DNA of 64,000 nt from Amoebidium appalachense (lineage: Eukaryota; Ichthyosporea): assembly GCA_963693365.1 (NCBI GenBank), contig CAVNZM010000007.1:1364001-1428000 (forward strand). Reading direction: 5' to 3'. Below are positions 45,569 through 63,393 of the stretch, piece after piece (the first letter of the stretch is position 1; every line of letters starts with the position of its first letter). The position numbers and the translations under genes are program-made. The notes beneath the pieces were generated by a model. It was given only the letters and a program-made list of their open reading frames with translations, was not told the origin of the DNA and searched no databases.

Positions 45569-46942
45569 TCACTTATCATCCCTAGAGGCCCCTTTTACCT
45601 TATTCACCATCACCTTATAGCCTACCTCATCATACCCGTCAGCTCTATACTTATAGTACCTGTTCTCATAGAGACTCTTGGACTGACCCCGCCTCTGCCC
45701 ACTACCCCACTGGTCATCACTATCATCATCGTCGTCCTCGTCCTCATCTTCCTCCTCAACCCCCTCATCTTTATAATACCTCTTTGACTCAAAATCGTCG
45801 TCGTCATCATCATCATTCCCCTCCCCATCCTCATAGTCTCTCTCATCATAATAATCCTGCACTTTCCGATAAACATAGGCCTTTTCGCGTTCCTTCTGTT
45901 CCTTTGCAGCTTTTTCTGACATTTTGTTCTTCTCGAAAACCGCATTCGCCTGTTGCGCCGCTACTTTCTCCCCAATCGTCAAGCCCGGAATATCTTTCTC
46001 CTCCGGTTGCTGCGCACTAACATCACTCACGATCTCTTTATCCATATACTCACGGTAGCCGCGATTAAACGTCGCAGCCTGACATGTTTGGAATCCGGCG
46101 TTTTTCTCCCCATCCACCTTCTTCATTTGTTCACGAATCCACGAGAGGTAGTAGGACACAAAAGTGTACACGCTCGCGCGGAATTCGGGTACCTCATCAT
46201 CCGTTTTGCAGCTTGGGCCGAAACTCACAATGCCCACTTGGCACGGGGAGTCATGGGTGTCGCCGAGCCGGTCGAGGCCTTCGTTAAAGAGCGCTCCGCC
46301 ACTGTCGCCCTTACACGCGTCCCTCTCCATACCTCCGGCGCAGACTTGGCGTCTTTTGTCGAGCTTTTGGCCAATTGCATCCCCACAGGTGACCACGTCG
46401 ACGTTGACAAACGTACCCGTCTGAAGAACGGTGACTTGAAGATTTGGTTTTTCCTCGAGCAAACCCCAACCGAAAAGTTGGAATGCTGTGCTCGTCGCGA
46501 CTTTCGGCGAGTCTGCAGGGGGTGCGGGGCCGTCGTGAAGACGCATGAAGGATGTTGCGTTGACTGGTGCGTCGAGTTTCAACAGAGTGATGTCGTTGGA
46601 GTACATGCCCTCCTTCTCATACAACTCATGTCTGAGTACCCTTTTAACAGTGCGAACATTGAACTCTTTGAGGTTGTTAATGTCACGCCCGCCAATGGCC
46701 ACCTGGTCTCCCTCCTTGGTCTCGCAATGTGACGCGGTTATCACCCACGTTGGGTTGATTAGAGCACCCCCACAGTTTGGTTTTTCGGCGTAGAGAATGG
46801 AGGTCATCCACGGATGTTTGTCAATCTCTGTGTGGTCTGTTACAACAGTCATTCCCTCGGGAACATTCTTGGGTGGGACGCTTGCACCGTGGCTCATCAC
46901 CGCGCCCATGCAGGCGGCGGTAGCTACACCCAGTAGATTCAT
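45569..46942 (-). CDS. Secreted trypsin-like serine protease (S1) with acidic C-terminal tail, 457 aa
   Basis: Single exon. The ATG at 46942 is chosen over an in-frame one 19 codons upstream because it starts a signal-peptide-like MNLLGVATAACMGAVMSHG. The S1 domain begins near residue 30 (no classic IVGG; the region reads MTVVTDHTEIDKHPWMTSI). Catalytic residues: His72 (VITASHC), Asp117 (NDITLLKL), Ser214 (CKGDSGGALF). Asp208, six residues before the Ser, is the S1-pocket Asp of trypsins, so cleavage after Lys/Arg is expected. Downstream (about 285-457) is an extra region: a Gln/Ala/Lys-rich probable helix (EKVAAQQANAVFEKNKMSEK), then a disordered stretch with runs of Asp/Glu (EGNDDDDDDD, EEEDEDEDDDDDSDD) and many Tyr. 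This tail is unusual for S1 proteases and could bind cations or basic partners; that is inference. Absence of introns contrasts with the neighbours. Confidence 0.9.
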   Translation of the reverse strand: MNLLGVATAACMGAVMSHGASVPPKNVPEGMTVVTDHTEIDKHPWMTSILYAEKPNCGGALINPTWVITASHCETKEGDQVAIGGRDINNLKEFNVRTVKRVLRHELYEKEGMYSNDITLLKLDAPVNATSFMRLHDGPAPPADSPKVATSTAFQLFGWGLLEEKPNLQVTVLQTGTFVNVDVVTCGDAIGQKLDKRRQVCAGGMERDACKGDSGGALFNEGLDRLGDTHDSPCQVGIVSFGPSCKTDDEVPEFRASVYTFVSYYLSWIREQMKKVDGEKNAGFQTCQAATFNRGYREYMDKEIVSDVSAQQPEEKDIPGLTIGEKVAAQQANAVFEKNKMSEKAAKEQKEREKAYVYRKVQDYYDERDYEDGEGNDDDDDDDFESKRYYKDEGVEEEDEDEDDDDDSDDQWGSGQRRGQSKSLYENRYYKYRADGYDEVGYKVMVNKVKGASRDDK

Positions 46943-47332
46943 GTTGCGATGCAATTGGTGTACGTTTGTGCTCTTGTAGGTGTGTATTATATGGAACAAG
47001 GGCAGTTAGTGTTTAAGCCTAGGCCACTTGCGGGCGAAAAAAAGAACACACCCGCCTGACTAGGAGAAAAAACCCGTGTTCTGTATGTTTGTACCATAGG
47101 CAAGCTTGTGGGTGTGTGTCTACATAACTTTTTAGCCGGAGGTAAATAGGCGCAAACAAAACGGGCTACCTTTTAGCCCTTTGCCGGCAGACGAAGCCAA
47201 GGGCTATGGGAAGACTAGCTGATGACGTAATTTAGGTTGGAGTTGGTGGGTAATATAAAGAACGAAAGGGTTTGTTAGCAAACCGTTTTGGACTACCCAA
47301 ACACACCCTGTTTATCCGCGGAGAAATCGACC

Positions 47333-47397
47333 ATTTAAATTGATTTAAAGTTCCTAATCATTGTTTTAATAAGCTTATTCCCTTAATCAATTTAAAT
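47333..47397. repeat. AT-rich inverted repeat
   Basis: ATTTAAATTGATTTAA (47333-47348) and TTAATCAATTTAAAT (47383-47397) are inverted copies with one base inserted, spacer about 34 bp. Confidence 0.7.
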
Positions 47398-47537
47398 TTT
47401 ATAATGAAGGCTAGCTAATGTTTATGTCCATCACAGAAATGTCACGCGTGGTTATATCGTCTAACGCCGCATACCGAGCACAGATTGCAATATAGTTTAC
47501 TCTCTCTCTCCCTCTCAGGCTCTCTCTCTCTCAGGCC

Positions 47538-47592
<55 letters not shown>

Positions 47593-47955
47593 CCCCCCCC
47601 CGCCCTCCCCCCCCTCCTCTCTCTCTCTTTCCCTCTTCCCCTCTCTCTCTCCCTCCCCCTCCCGCACCCACCCACCCAAAACCCTCCCCACACTCACTTT
47701 GTTCATCCACATCCCGACATCATCCCCATATAAATAGCCTATGCGAAGTGAATTCTCTCTTTTGCTACCTAGACTGTGCTACATAACTAACGCCCATGCC
47801 CCCCCCCCCCCCCCCCCCCCCCCCCACCACACACACACACACACACACACACACTCCCCTCACTAGGCCTGCCTGCCGTCCGGCGCCGCCCGGCTGTGGC
47901 TGAGGCACCCTGCCGGACCCCTGCGGCGGCCATCCCTCCCCCCCCCCCCCCCCTC

Positions 47956-48075
<120 letters not shown>

Positions 48076-48454
48076 CCCCTTCACCTGCAACAAAGCCTGT
48101 GAACCCGGAACCCTACTCGTGTACTTTCCCTTCCCTTCCCCCCCCCCCCCCCCCCTTCCCCCCTGCAAAAAAAAAAAAAAAAAAAAAAAAATAGAAAACA
48201 ATGAAGTCACACAGAAACACGAAAACTATCACAGGCCTGTGCACCTATTACTGATCAGTCATTCGACCGAGGTCAACTCGTCAAAGGGAGTCCGAGTCTC
48301 ACGGCCAACATATAGCTAGGCCTCAGTGCTTGGGGCAAACTTTAGACTCTGCATCTCCCAAGGCTCACCCTTCCTGCCCCCTTCCCCCCATGACACCCCA
48401 AAACACGTCGACCAAGCCCCAGGCTGCAGCTGGCAGGCTTGTCCCACCTAAACG

Positions 48455-48635
48455 TATACATACTTGTTTTACAGTCAACTTTCATTCGATGTCTGGCATC
48501 TGTCAGGTCATTTACATACGTGTTTCACTTAATGTCTGGCATCTGGTCAGGTAAACAGTAGTACAAGTTTCACTCATTGTCTATTCATCTGGATTTATAT
48601 ATACATGTTCCACTCATGGTCTATTCTCACTAGCA
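48455..48635 (+). repeat. Degenerate minisatellite, four copies
   Basis: TACATAC.TGTTTCACT..ATG followed by TCTGGCATCTGGTCAGG in the best copies (48459-48555), then two more degenerate copies (GTACAAGTTTCACTCATTG and TACATGTTCCACTCATGG). Confidence 0.65.
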
Positions 48636-49710
48636 AATAGGCGTTGTTGCTTTGCATATGAAAGAAATGCTTTCACTATCGGTAACACTAACTCGCTGCA
48701 CTCCCTGCCCTCAATTTATTCAACATAACACGGATACCCTTTACTAATCACGAATGGCACTCTGTGTACTTTATCTATGTTAATGCATCTTCCTGTAGTG
48801 CACCATGTGCACGAATGTGCTGTGGAGTTTGTGATGAACACCATTGTTGTGTGCCTGGGGGATGTGCGGGTATGTGATAGTTGGTGCGGTATGGCGCCTT
48901 TTTGTGAGCGCATGCACACACACACCTGAGTGTGTGCGCTACCGTCTGTCACGTGTGGTGTGCTTGTGTGGGTGTGTGTGGGTGTGTTTTTGTGTGCTCA
49001 GGTTGACTATCTGTGTTTCTGTGTGTGTGTGCCAGCGCGTGTCCCTGTTGTTAGTGTGAACCGACGTGAGTGCATGTGCACATGCTTGCATGCACAGTGT
49101 GACGTTGTGTGTGTGTAGGTGTGTGCGTGTGTGTGTGTGACTATGTGTGGGTGTGCGTGTGCGTGCGTGCGTGCGTCCGCGCGTGCGTGGGCTGGTGTGT
49201 GAGTGTGTGTGTGTGCGCGCGTGCGTGTGTGTGTGTGGTGTGTGTGTTTTTAATTGTGTGTGACCTTGCGTGCGTACGCCTGTGTGTGGGTGTGTTTGTG
49301 TTGCCTTTGCGTGTACCACAGTGTGTGTGTAGAAGCGTGGAAGTACCAGAGATGTAGGTGTACCTGTAACCATGTTTGTGCGTGTGGTTGTGTGTGTGCC
49401 TACCAGTGTGTGCATGCACATGGACCATCACCACAAACATACACTAACGTACACACTATCACACGACCGACGCCATCACTATCATCTTGGTCACCATGTA
49501 CGCGTGTACTTTCGCGTCGTGCGGGCAAGCCGGCAGAGGCACGGGTGGCCTACAGTATTATTATTCCGTCGTGGCCATACGAGTGGAACAAAAAAAAAAC
49601 TCCAGAATGCATTGCCACGACTCAAGATAAAACTCGAGTGAGACGGACTGTTGTTACCAACTAGCATGCGTGTAGGTCTTCGGGTTGCTGTCCTCTGTCT
49701 CCGACGATAA

Positions 49711-49741
<31 letters not shown>

Positions 49742-51608
49742 GGCTTTTTTTGCCCTACTGTAGACAGTGGCAGCGCCGGCGCTTCGCGGCCGAGTGGCGT
49801 CTTGGATCCCCCAAAACAACGTGATTGGCGGCATATTTTCAACACTGTACATAGTAATTTTCACCCCACAGATTGTGACATGCCTCTAAATCATAGCATC
49901 AGAGATTCGAACTTACAATCGTAAATGTTAGTGAGGAAGCCCAGTCTTATATTACTAGTAATATTGTATTTCTTATGGATGTTATTAGATGCAGCTCTCT
50001 GCCTGATACAAAAGGTTTGTTGCTGGTTCCGCATTTTTATATGTGCTGTTCCCCTAAAATGAAAAGCCCCCCTTGAGGGTGTAGGGAGTTGATTGCTGGT
50101 GCAGGGGACCCGACCAATAGGAAGCTTTAGCATGCTCGGAATGCAGGTCATGACGTGAATGTGACTGACCCATGCCCATAACATTACTGGTGGCTCCCTT
50201 AGGGTAAACGCATTATTGTTTAGAAAGATTCATTGCATATATTGAATATAGGAACTATCACTTATATTAAAAGCAATATGGTAGCTATCTCCTCGCAGTG
50301 TTTTGTTTTCGAGGCAGCTTTCTGAGTACTACACGCGCGGCAGATTCCGGGCTGGCTATTGAGCTTTTATTGGTATTTACATAGGGACCAATAGGTAGCT
50401 TTCATCTGTTTCACCCTAAACCACTGACGCTATGTGGGATAACGCCAATTGTTGGAAGGACAGAATGGCATCGTCACCAACATCTCGATTGCTATGGCCC
50501 ACATTGTCCTGATACTGCGCTACAGTCGGTGGCAGCAATATATTCATTACATTTTTTTAAAAAAAATAACTCATATAAGTTATATTGCAAGAAGAGTTTC
50601 ACTGCTTTAATTGATAACTTTTATATGAGATATTACACCTAAGTGACCTACAAACAGATCTAATCAGATCTGGAAATGCACAACGAGATCTCATGCATGA
50701 GTCACATTGTCACATGCATCATCTTATGCATTGGGGGCCGCATCGTTCGCGCATCAGACATAAAAGACATCTGAGTGCACAAAAATTATGCCAGTGACAT
50801 TTAAAATAGTACATGGTACGGAAATCCCTGAATAATATTGTTAGATTATCCTTATGTCCCTAATGGAAAGACCAATGAAATTCAGTTACTCAGTTTTACT
50901 AACTTGTGACACTGCAACTTTTTTGTTGTTATGCAACTTCTGAAAATCTTGATATCGGATTATCTGGAAACAATAGCAGAAATAAATGTGACCAATCATC
51001 TCCTCCCCACTACATACCACACCGGATTTTTATCTGGCTGTAGCATGCTATGGACCGGTCCGTGACGTTCTGCCAGCGTCACACTCGGTCCCGCGCCCGA
51101 AACGAGCTTGAGAGGCTGACCTCAAGTGCACCTCCAAGCTTGGTTTTCTTCATATTGATGAGTTGTTCGTTTCACGCGTATCATTCATGAATACTGGACT
51201 ATATTTGGCCAAATAATAACCACCGACACATGATGCCGATATCATCGCCTCTCCCTTTCTTTCGTGTCACATCTCCACTGCTGATCCTTAGTACTTTCTC
51301 CTTTTGCCTAAAACGGTGAAGGCCCATCAGCAAAGATTAACTCAGAACCAAAAACACGCTCTCCACAAAGCACCAAGCGCATAGTGCTTTTGATGTCGGA
51401 CGTAGTTATTGCTTCTTGCATATGTAGCAGATAGGCAACTTAATACACCTTTTGCATCGGAGAAAGCAGAACATACACTGAACAAGGCACACACACCTCA
51501 AACATAATCCCGTAGGTCCTACCTTAGGGCCTCTCCTTGCCACATAAGGCAATATGTCTGCCAGAACATCAACTATTTTTCAACACTAAGACGCATTCCC
51601 TAGCAAGT

Positions 51609-54317
51609 ATGCGGGTGCTTGGCTTGGCGCTATTGTGCGCTCTGGGCTCCAGAGCTGCACAGGTGACGGTCGACCCTTGCACTCACTGCTTGCAAGACGT
51701 TATCGATCATGCACAGAATGGTGATGAAATAGTTCTCAATCCAGGTATTTACACACTCGAAGCACCTTTACATATAACAAAAACACTGCATATACGTGGT
51801 GCAAAAACACCTAATGGTGAGCCGGCAATCGTTCAGTTGACCAGTAATAGCAAAGTTTCTGAAGGCATTGTTACTTCCTCGGTTTGGGATGCAGTTTTCG
51901 ACGATGTTACTTTCAGGCATATAGATCCGAATGGAACACACGAGTGTTCTTTGCTAGAACCTAGCGCCCATAGCACCTCTCTACAAAATACGATACACAC
52001 CCCAGATGTCCGTGGAAAAATAATCAATGTCAACGTCGAGCTCGGGCCGTGGTATAAAAGCCGTGCCATTGAACAGGTGCTATTTTCCAGCTGTTCCCTT
52101 TCACCACACGCACCATCGGATATTATCTCTGGGTATTTCTTCAAGCTCCGCGCCACAGGTTGTGCAGCAACAATAGGATTTTCCGTTAGTTTGCCAAATC
52201 TCCAATCGTGTAACGTGAACATTGCGGAGGTCGGGCCTATGGTTGTGTACCAGGCGGCGTTGGACGTAAGGATAGGTGAGACCGTGAGACGGACGGGAGC
52301 CGGCCAGCCGCTGACTGTACCGATAAGAAGGAGGGTGGACCGTGCAAGCCTTATCAGGTGAGCGAATATCTTACAGAAATCTTGCTTACCAACTGCACTT
52401 TCCCTCCCCCCCCCCCCCCCCCCCCCCCCCCCCGGCCTCCCCCCCCCCCCTTCCTCCCCTCTCCCCCCCCCCCCCCCCCCCTTCCCTTTCTCAAAACACG
52501 CACATACACACACACATCGTACTCCCCCCCCCCCCCCCCCCCCCCCCCCCCCACCACCACCACCACCACCACCACCACTACCACCATCACGCACATACAC
52601 ACCGGGGCGCTCACAACTTTCACCACAAGTCTGGTTCGACGATGGCCCTGCAATAACAACACGCACACACGACGTATACACAAGCATATTCTGAACGAAT
52701 ATTCACAACGAAAAAGAAAATGCAAAGAAGCCAAACAAAAAAAAAAGACGCTCAGATGCCCTGTGCATACATAGCTGCACCGTATGCATATGCATACTGC
52801 TGGCATGGTCTGTGCCCGTAAATAGCACACACGTAAACACCCACGATCCTGCGCAGACATGCACACACACACTTTTGCACATACGCCCGGGGTGGTTTCT
52901 ATGGTTGCACACAGCAGCAGCTAACACCTCCTGGTGATATGCATGTGCACAGCCATGCGCATACACGTACGCTCGGGCGCGCCTCCGCTCGCATACACAC
53001 CAACACAAACACGCACAAACATATACACACATGTATATATGTAGATTCATGTAACCAGGTACCTGCTGCTTGTGTCCTAGAGCAGGATCCCAGAACCCCA
53101 TATAACGGCAACAAAAACTAACTGAATTTTCTACCAGGATCCAACTGGACAGAAAGGCAAATTCGGTTGCAACGATTACATCTACACACCCTACTGTGGA
53201 TCTTCAACCCGTCATTCACCACCCAGAACCCGGTGCAGCCCATGTTTCGGTCTCCCTTAACCTTCCTAAATACCTACATTTACCCGAAAATTCAATTGGT
53301 CGAGCCTCCTTCCACCACGGCGGCGCCACATTCACTACCTCGTGGGAAACTACCGGTGAATGTACCAGAACAGACACGGAAAAATGTATTCCGACTTTAA
53401 TTCTCGCTCTGCCGGAAGCGGTGCGGACGGGTAACTACATGGTACAGGATCTGTTTCTAGCATGTAAAAGCGACACCCCGGCACACATATCACGTGCTCT
53501 ATGCGGAGGGAAGGGCACGGAAGATTCCGGAACGGTGAGCTTTTTTCTCGACCTGCACACAAACACTTCGGCACATGCGGAACCGGTCGTAATCGAAAAC
53601 GATTTCGCTTTTGCGTTTGTGGATGATGCTGTCCGCGCCGAGTTGTCTGTGGTTCGGGTTGAGGGGAAGGAGGGGCTCGAACAAGCACTAAGCACAAGAG
53701 AAACCGCGGATTTTGTTCTGAAATTATGGCCGAAAAATCACGAAATTTCGATCCGTGCCGGACGATTGGGGGGACTCTCAGTGACTAGCTCTTCGTGCCC
53801 AACAACGAAACAGATAAGTGTTGGTGGTGGATATGTTTCGTTTTCGGACGGACACGATGCGAGAGAGTTGCGTGCGAGTGTTAGTGTTCGTGAATTGTTA
53901 TGCGAGGAAGCATATAGGGTTAAAGGGGAGACACACCCCGTGAGTATTACTGCTTCGGCATTAGCTGAGTATGCAGGAACACAAAACACACACGGGAAAT
54001 CGAAACCGATTTCTCCATTTCTATATAGATATCGCGGGTTGCTTGCAGGGAGAGCGCGTTATTATTACGACTCTCATGTTGTAGCTTCCATGGATACGTA
54101 TGTGCGTGTTGAACATGTAGCGGGTGAAAATCGGGTCGATTTGCAGATTTCACAGAATTTTGCATCTTTGGCTGCGGTATTTATGTTATGCTTCGTTGCA
54201 TATTGGCTGGTCAAGGACAGAGCAACACAAATCAGAAAACGGGCACCAAGTTTGGCAAATGTAGTCTCAGGGGATTTGGATAGTTTCGCGGGTGAAGAAT
54301 GTGTTGGCACCCGCTAA
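51609..54317 (+). CDS. Type I membrane protein with pectin-lyase-like (beta-helix) N-terminus, 642 aa
   Basis: Two exons, 51609-52357 and 53138-54317; donor GTGAGC, acceptor TTTTCTACCAG, codon split AG|G, total 1929 nt including stop. The inner ATG (51609) is preferred because it opens a signal peptide (MRVLGLALLCALGSRAA). Residues 18-150 begin VTVDPCTHCLQDVIDHAQNG and EIVLNPGIYTLEAPLHITKT-LHIRGA, the pattern of right-handed beta-helix (NosD/PbH1-type) repeats: sheet of predicted event, position, and stacked hydrophobic strands. Exon 2 encodes a long extracellular region of beta type with scattered Cys (GECTRTDTEKC, CKSDT, LCGG, SSCPTT). Near the C-terminus NFASLAAVFMLCFVAYWLVK is a membrane span followed by a basic stop-transfer (RATQIRKR) and about 30 cytoplasmic residues ending CVGTR. 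I do not recognise a named family for the second half. A surface or secretory-pathway role is expected. Confidence 0.8.
52400..52580 (+). repeat. C runs and CCA repeats in the intron
   Basis: C tracts at 52406-52432, 52440-52482 and 52524-52551, followed by CCA triplets (52551-52577). C is on the sense strand of the gene. Confidence 0.9.
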
Positions 54318-54632
54318 AAAAAAGGAAACTCTAGCGAATGTATGTTTATTAATAATTAAGAATTGTATTGTAGTATTGCCCCATGTATGCATGAAAGACG
54401 TTGAAAGGTAAAGTTTATGCATCACCGCCGGTCGGTATGTCTCTATATTGTTATCTCTCTGAACCCCAGAGTGCACCCCCCCCCCCCCCCCCCCCCCCCC
54501 CCGGGGAACTCCCTCTCCAACCCACCGATCCACCCGAAAAGGACCCGCCCAAAATGAAGCCACCAGGCCCGATGGTGTTTTGTTACACATTATGCATTTT
54601 CTTTTTGTGTGTGTGTGTGTGTGTTGGCCCCC

Positions 54633-54667
<35 letters not shown>

Positions 54668-54803
54668 TTTGCATGAGAGTTTGGGAAACATGAAAGCACA
54701 GCCCCCCCCCCCCCCCTTCCCCCCCCCCCACCTTGCCTGTGGCAATGTGTTAAAGTACAACCACTTAGAGCACCGTCTAATATGTGTCCCAGCTACATTG
54801 CAT

Positions 54804-54840
<37 letters not shown>

Positions 54841-55693
54841 TGCGCGCGTCTCCGCTCGCCCGCCTTCCCCCTCTCCGCCCATTCTCATGATCAACGCACA
54901 CTCGTGTGTGTGTTTGTTGGTATATCTGTCATGTATTTGGCAACATCAGTCATGTTGACTTTCATATTGTCCTCTCAAGCACCCGCCCGCCCAACAACAC
55001 CATCACCCCTCCCACCCAGAGCCTGTTGTGGTCTTAGAATGTTCGCAGTGTTCATAGGCAAGACACACCCTTAGCACCCTAACTACGTTACAGTCGGTGC
55101 TGTGTGGAAGACGGTAATTCCTATGAGGGCCCCCTGTGGTGTTGCTCAGGAAACAAAATTTTGGGATCATTGAATCAAAAGAACAGTTCATAGGCAAAGT
55201 ATGTTTCTCTCTATCGGACATATCCCCCCCCCCCCCCCTCCCCCCTTCTCGTCCTAAATTTGGTTTTGCCCACCTCCAGCCACCGCCTGCCATTTGTTCA
55301 TTTGCTCATCTCGCTCATACAAGCTATGTTAGTTATTCCCCCGACTATTCGCACACAAACCCCCCCCCCCCCCCCCCCCCCCCCCCTCTGCATCAAGTTT
55401 TTCAAAAGTAAGGTTTGCAAAAGGAAGACACAAAACATATCCATTCAGATATATCTGTAAACCCCACTCTCTCCCCCCCACCCACCCACCAATCCCACCC
55501 CACCCCTATCCCCCCCCCCTCCCGTGCCAATATATCCAACCAATGACCTCGCGTTGTTCTACACCACTCACCAGCACACCACATCTACGCTAAACGACCT
55601 CAATCTGTTTCACTCTCCCACCCCACTAATATTGCACATCCCCTTTTCGAAGTTGTCATAGTTGTTCCACCTTTGAAGGATTCTGATTGGCTG
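54318..55693. other. Convergent intergenic region with C/G runs
   Basis: Lies between the stop codons of the membrane protein (+) and the kinase (-). C run 54478-54502, G run 54636-54665, C runs 54702-54729 and 54809-54840, 55227-55240, 55360-55386. A degenerate LINE 3' end occupies about 55060-55165. No gene. Confidence 0.6.
55060..55165 (+). mobile_element. Degenerate LINE 3' end
   Basis: CAGTCGGTGCTGTGTGG followed by AAGACGGTAATTCCTATGAGGGCC closely follows the LINE 3' UTR (minus strand of about 16500-16440: TGTCGGTGCTGTGTGG, TAGACGGTAGTTTCCCTAGAGGGCC); the preceding AGCACCCTAACTA also matches. The hairpin is partly lost and the tail decayed (CAGGAAACAAAATTTT). No flanking duplication recognised. 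Confidence 0.6.
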
Positions 55694-61940
<6,247 letters not shown>

Positions 61941-62588
61941 TTTTCAGTGTTTCTGGACACTTCATATAAGGCACACATGACCCTGAAAGTGAGGGTTCTG
62001 AGAAGTTACTGTTACGTGTTCCCTCTAATACAACTAAGTAGGAACACACCTATCTATGTAAACGAGGGAGTATTACTAATGAACAAGAAGACGTAGAAAG
62101 ATGACCATCAAAAAACTAAAAAAATGATCTGGTTTAATGGATGTAAGAGTCAAGCAGCACAAGGGAAATTTCTGCTCTAAAACCACACAGGCACCAACTC
62201 GCTTGCATGTAAGTACTTCGCCAGACCGGGTGGCAGTCGTACTAGATAAAATCCGTTTCAGTTTCCTGTGCACATGTTTCCTTTTTTTCACTGTTCCGAG
62301 CTCGGAGGGGAACCTTTATAATAAAATACGCTATCACATGCTGTGTGTGTTGATCTGTCGTGTGCTGAACTCGGTCATCAAAAAGTAAGCGCGGGGAAAA
62401 TGTAATGCTCTGTCACTAAATATGGTAATTAATAACCATATAAAGCTACAATCTGAGTTTTGGCGCGAACAATTGACCAATCACCGTACCGTGCTCAAGA
62501 GTCTTGACTGATGATCTGACAACATGTAGTCTCGGGGCCACCCGCTCCTGGTTGCTTGGCAGGCAAGGGTTACATGCACGCAAAAACG

Positions 62589-62741
62589 GTCTACTACAGA
62601 AAACGAGGCACGCCGTGGCGCACCATCAAACATAGCCCTAAAAAAAGTAGTATCGTTTCTATTTTGTTCCTTTCCACCCCATAGTAGTGTGAGCACGTTT
62701 GATGGCCTACCACGGCGTGCTGCGCGTTTTCTGTAGTAGAC
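62589..62741. repeat. Fold-back element: 43-45-bp inverted arms
   Basis: Arm 62589-62631 (GTCTACTACAGAAAACG..CACGCCGTGG..CCATCAAAC) is the reverse complement of 62697-62741 apart from two short indels; the 65-nt spacer is AT-rich. The transcript of either strand would fold into a long hairpin. It lies about 650 bp upstream of the kinase ATG and just beyond the 3' end of the next gene. Confidence 0.8.
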
Positions 62742-62810
62742 ACGTACCGGCACACCTGTGCATGTGCCTGTGCCACGCTTGCATGCCGAGGTGAATGCCG
62801 AGGCCCGCCA

Positions 62811-62922
62811 TTACATAATAATGCCGCGGTGGATATGCATACAAGCAGGTCTGTAGGTCTGCCAAGGTGAGTCTTGGGGTCTGAAAAACTCAGTGTGGGG
62901 TCTGACTGGTGTGATACACTGA

Positions 62923-62961
<39 letters not shown>

Positions 62962-63024
62962 CCTCCAACCTCTAATACACCCCCCTCCCCCCCCCCCCCC
63001 CACACACACACACGCACGCACACA

Positions 63025-63055
<31 letters not shown>

Positions 63056-63327
63056 GCGCGCGCGCGTACACACCTCTGTCCCCCCGGCCTGCATATATAG
63101 CTGCGCTCCGACGGTGATCTCCGGCCGAGACACCTGGCTGCCGGTGGGTGGCAAAATTAATATTATCGTTTTTTGGTCGTCCGTGCATGGATAAGTTTTT
63201 GTGGTGGCCATCACCCCTACCGGTACCATGACATGTACTCCGGTTAGTTGGTTGGGGTACGTGTGGGCCGGGCCGACGTGCACTGCCCGGATGTATGCAC
63301 ATTCAATTTCAAATTGGTGGAGTAAAT
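62811..63327 (-). CDS. 3' exons of an unidentified gene
   Basis: Two exons: 63327-63074 (acceptor ACACAAAG, donor GTGTGT) and 62918-62811 (acceptor GGGATCAG, phase 0, stop TAA). They encode about 120 residues: EIECAYIRAVHVGPAHTYP, TGVHVMVPVGVMATTKTYP, KTIILILPPTGSQVSRPEIT and VGAQLYMQAGGTE, then CITPVRPHTEFFRPQ and WQTYRPACMHIHRGIIM. Alternating hydrophobic stretches suggest a beta-rich fold; no family recognised. The intron contains CA/CG repeats (63001-63066) and a C run (62924-62960), which is G on the sense strand, unlike most other introns here. Another stretch with coding character (about 63640-63560, LYTVGKVYVVILLTKEWSEN) may be an upstream exon, but the phase does not close with a strong donor. 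Confidence 0.4.
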
Positions 63328-63358
63328 CTTTGTGTACATGTGTGTGCGTGCACGTGTG

Positions 63359-63393
<35 letters not shown>

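Noticed and set aside
45353-45787. 144-codon plus-strand frame
   Set aside because: Partly antisense to the acidic tail of the trypsin-like gene; low-complexity character.
49775-49920. tRNA-like words (GCGGCCGAGTGG and AGATTCGAACTT)
   Set aside because: A- and B-box-like words are over 100 bp apart and no cloverleaf forms between them.
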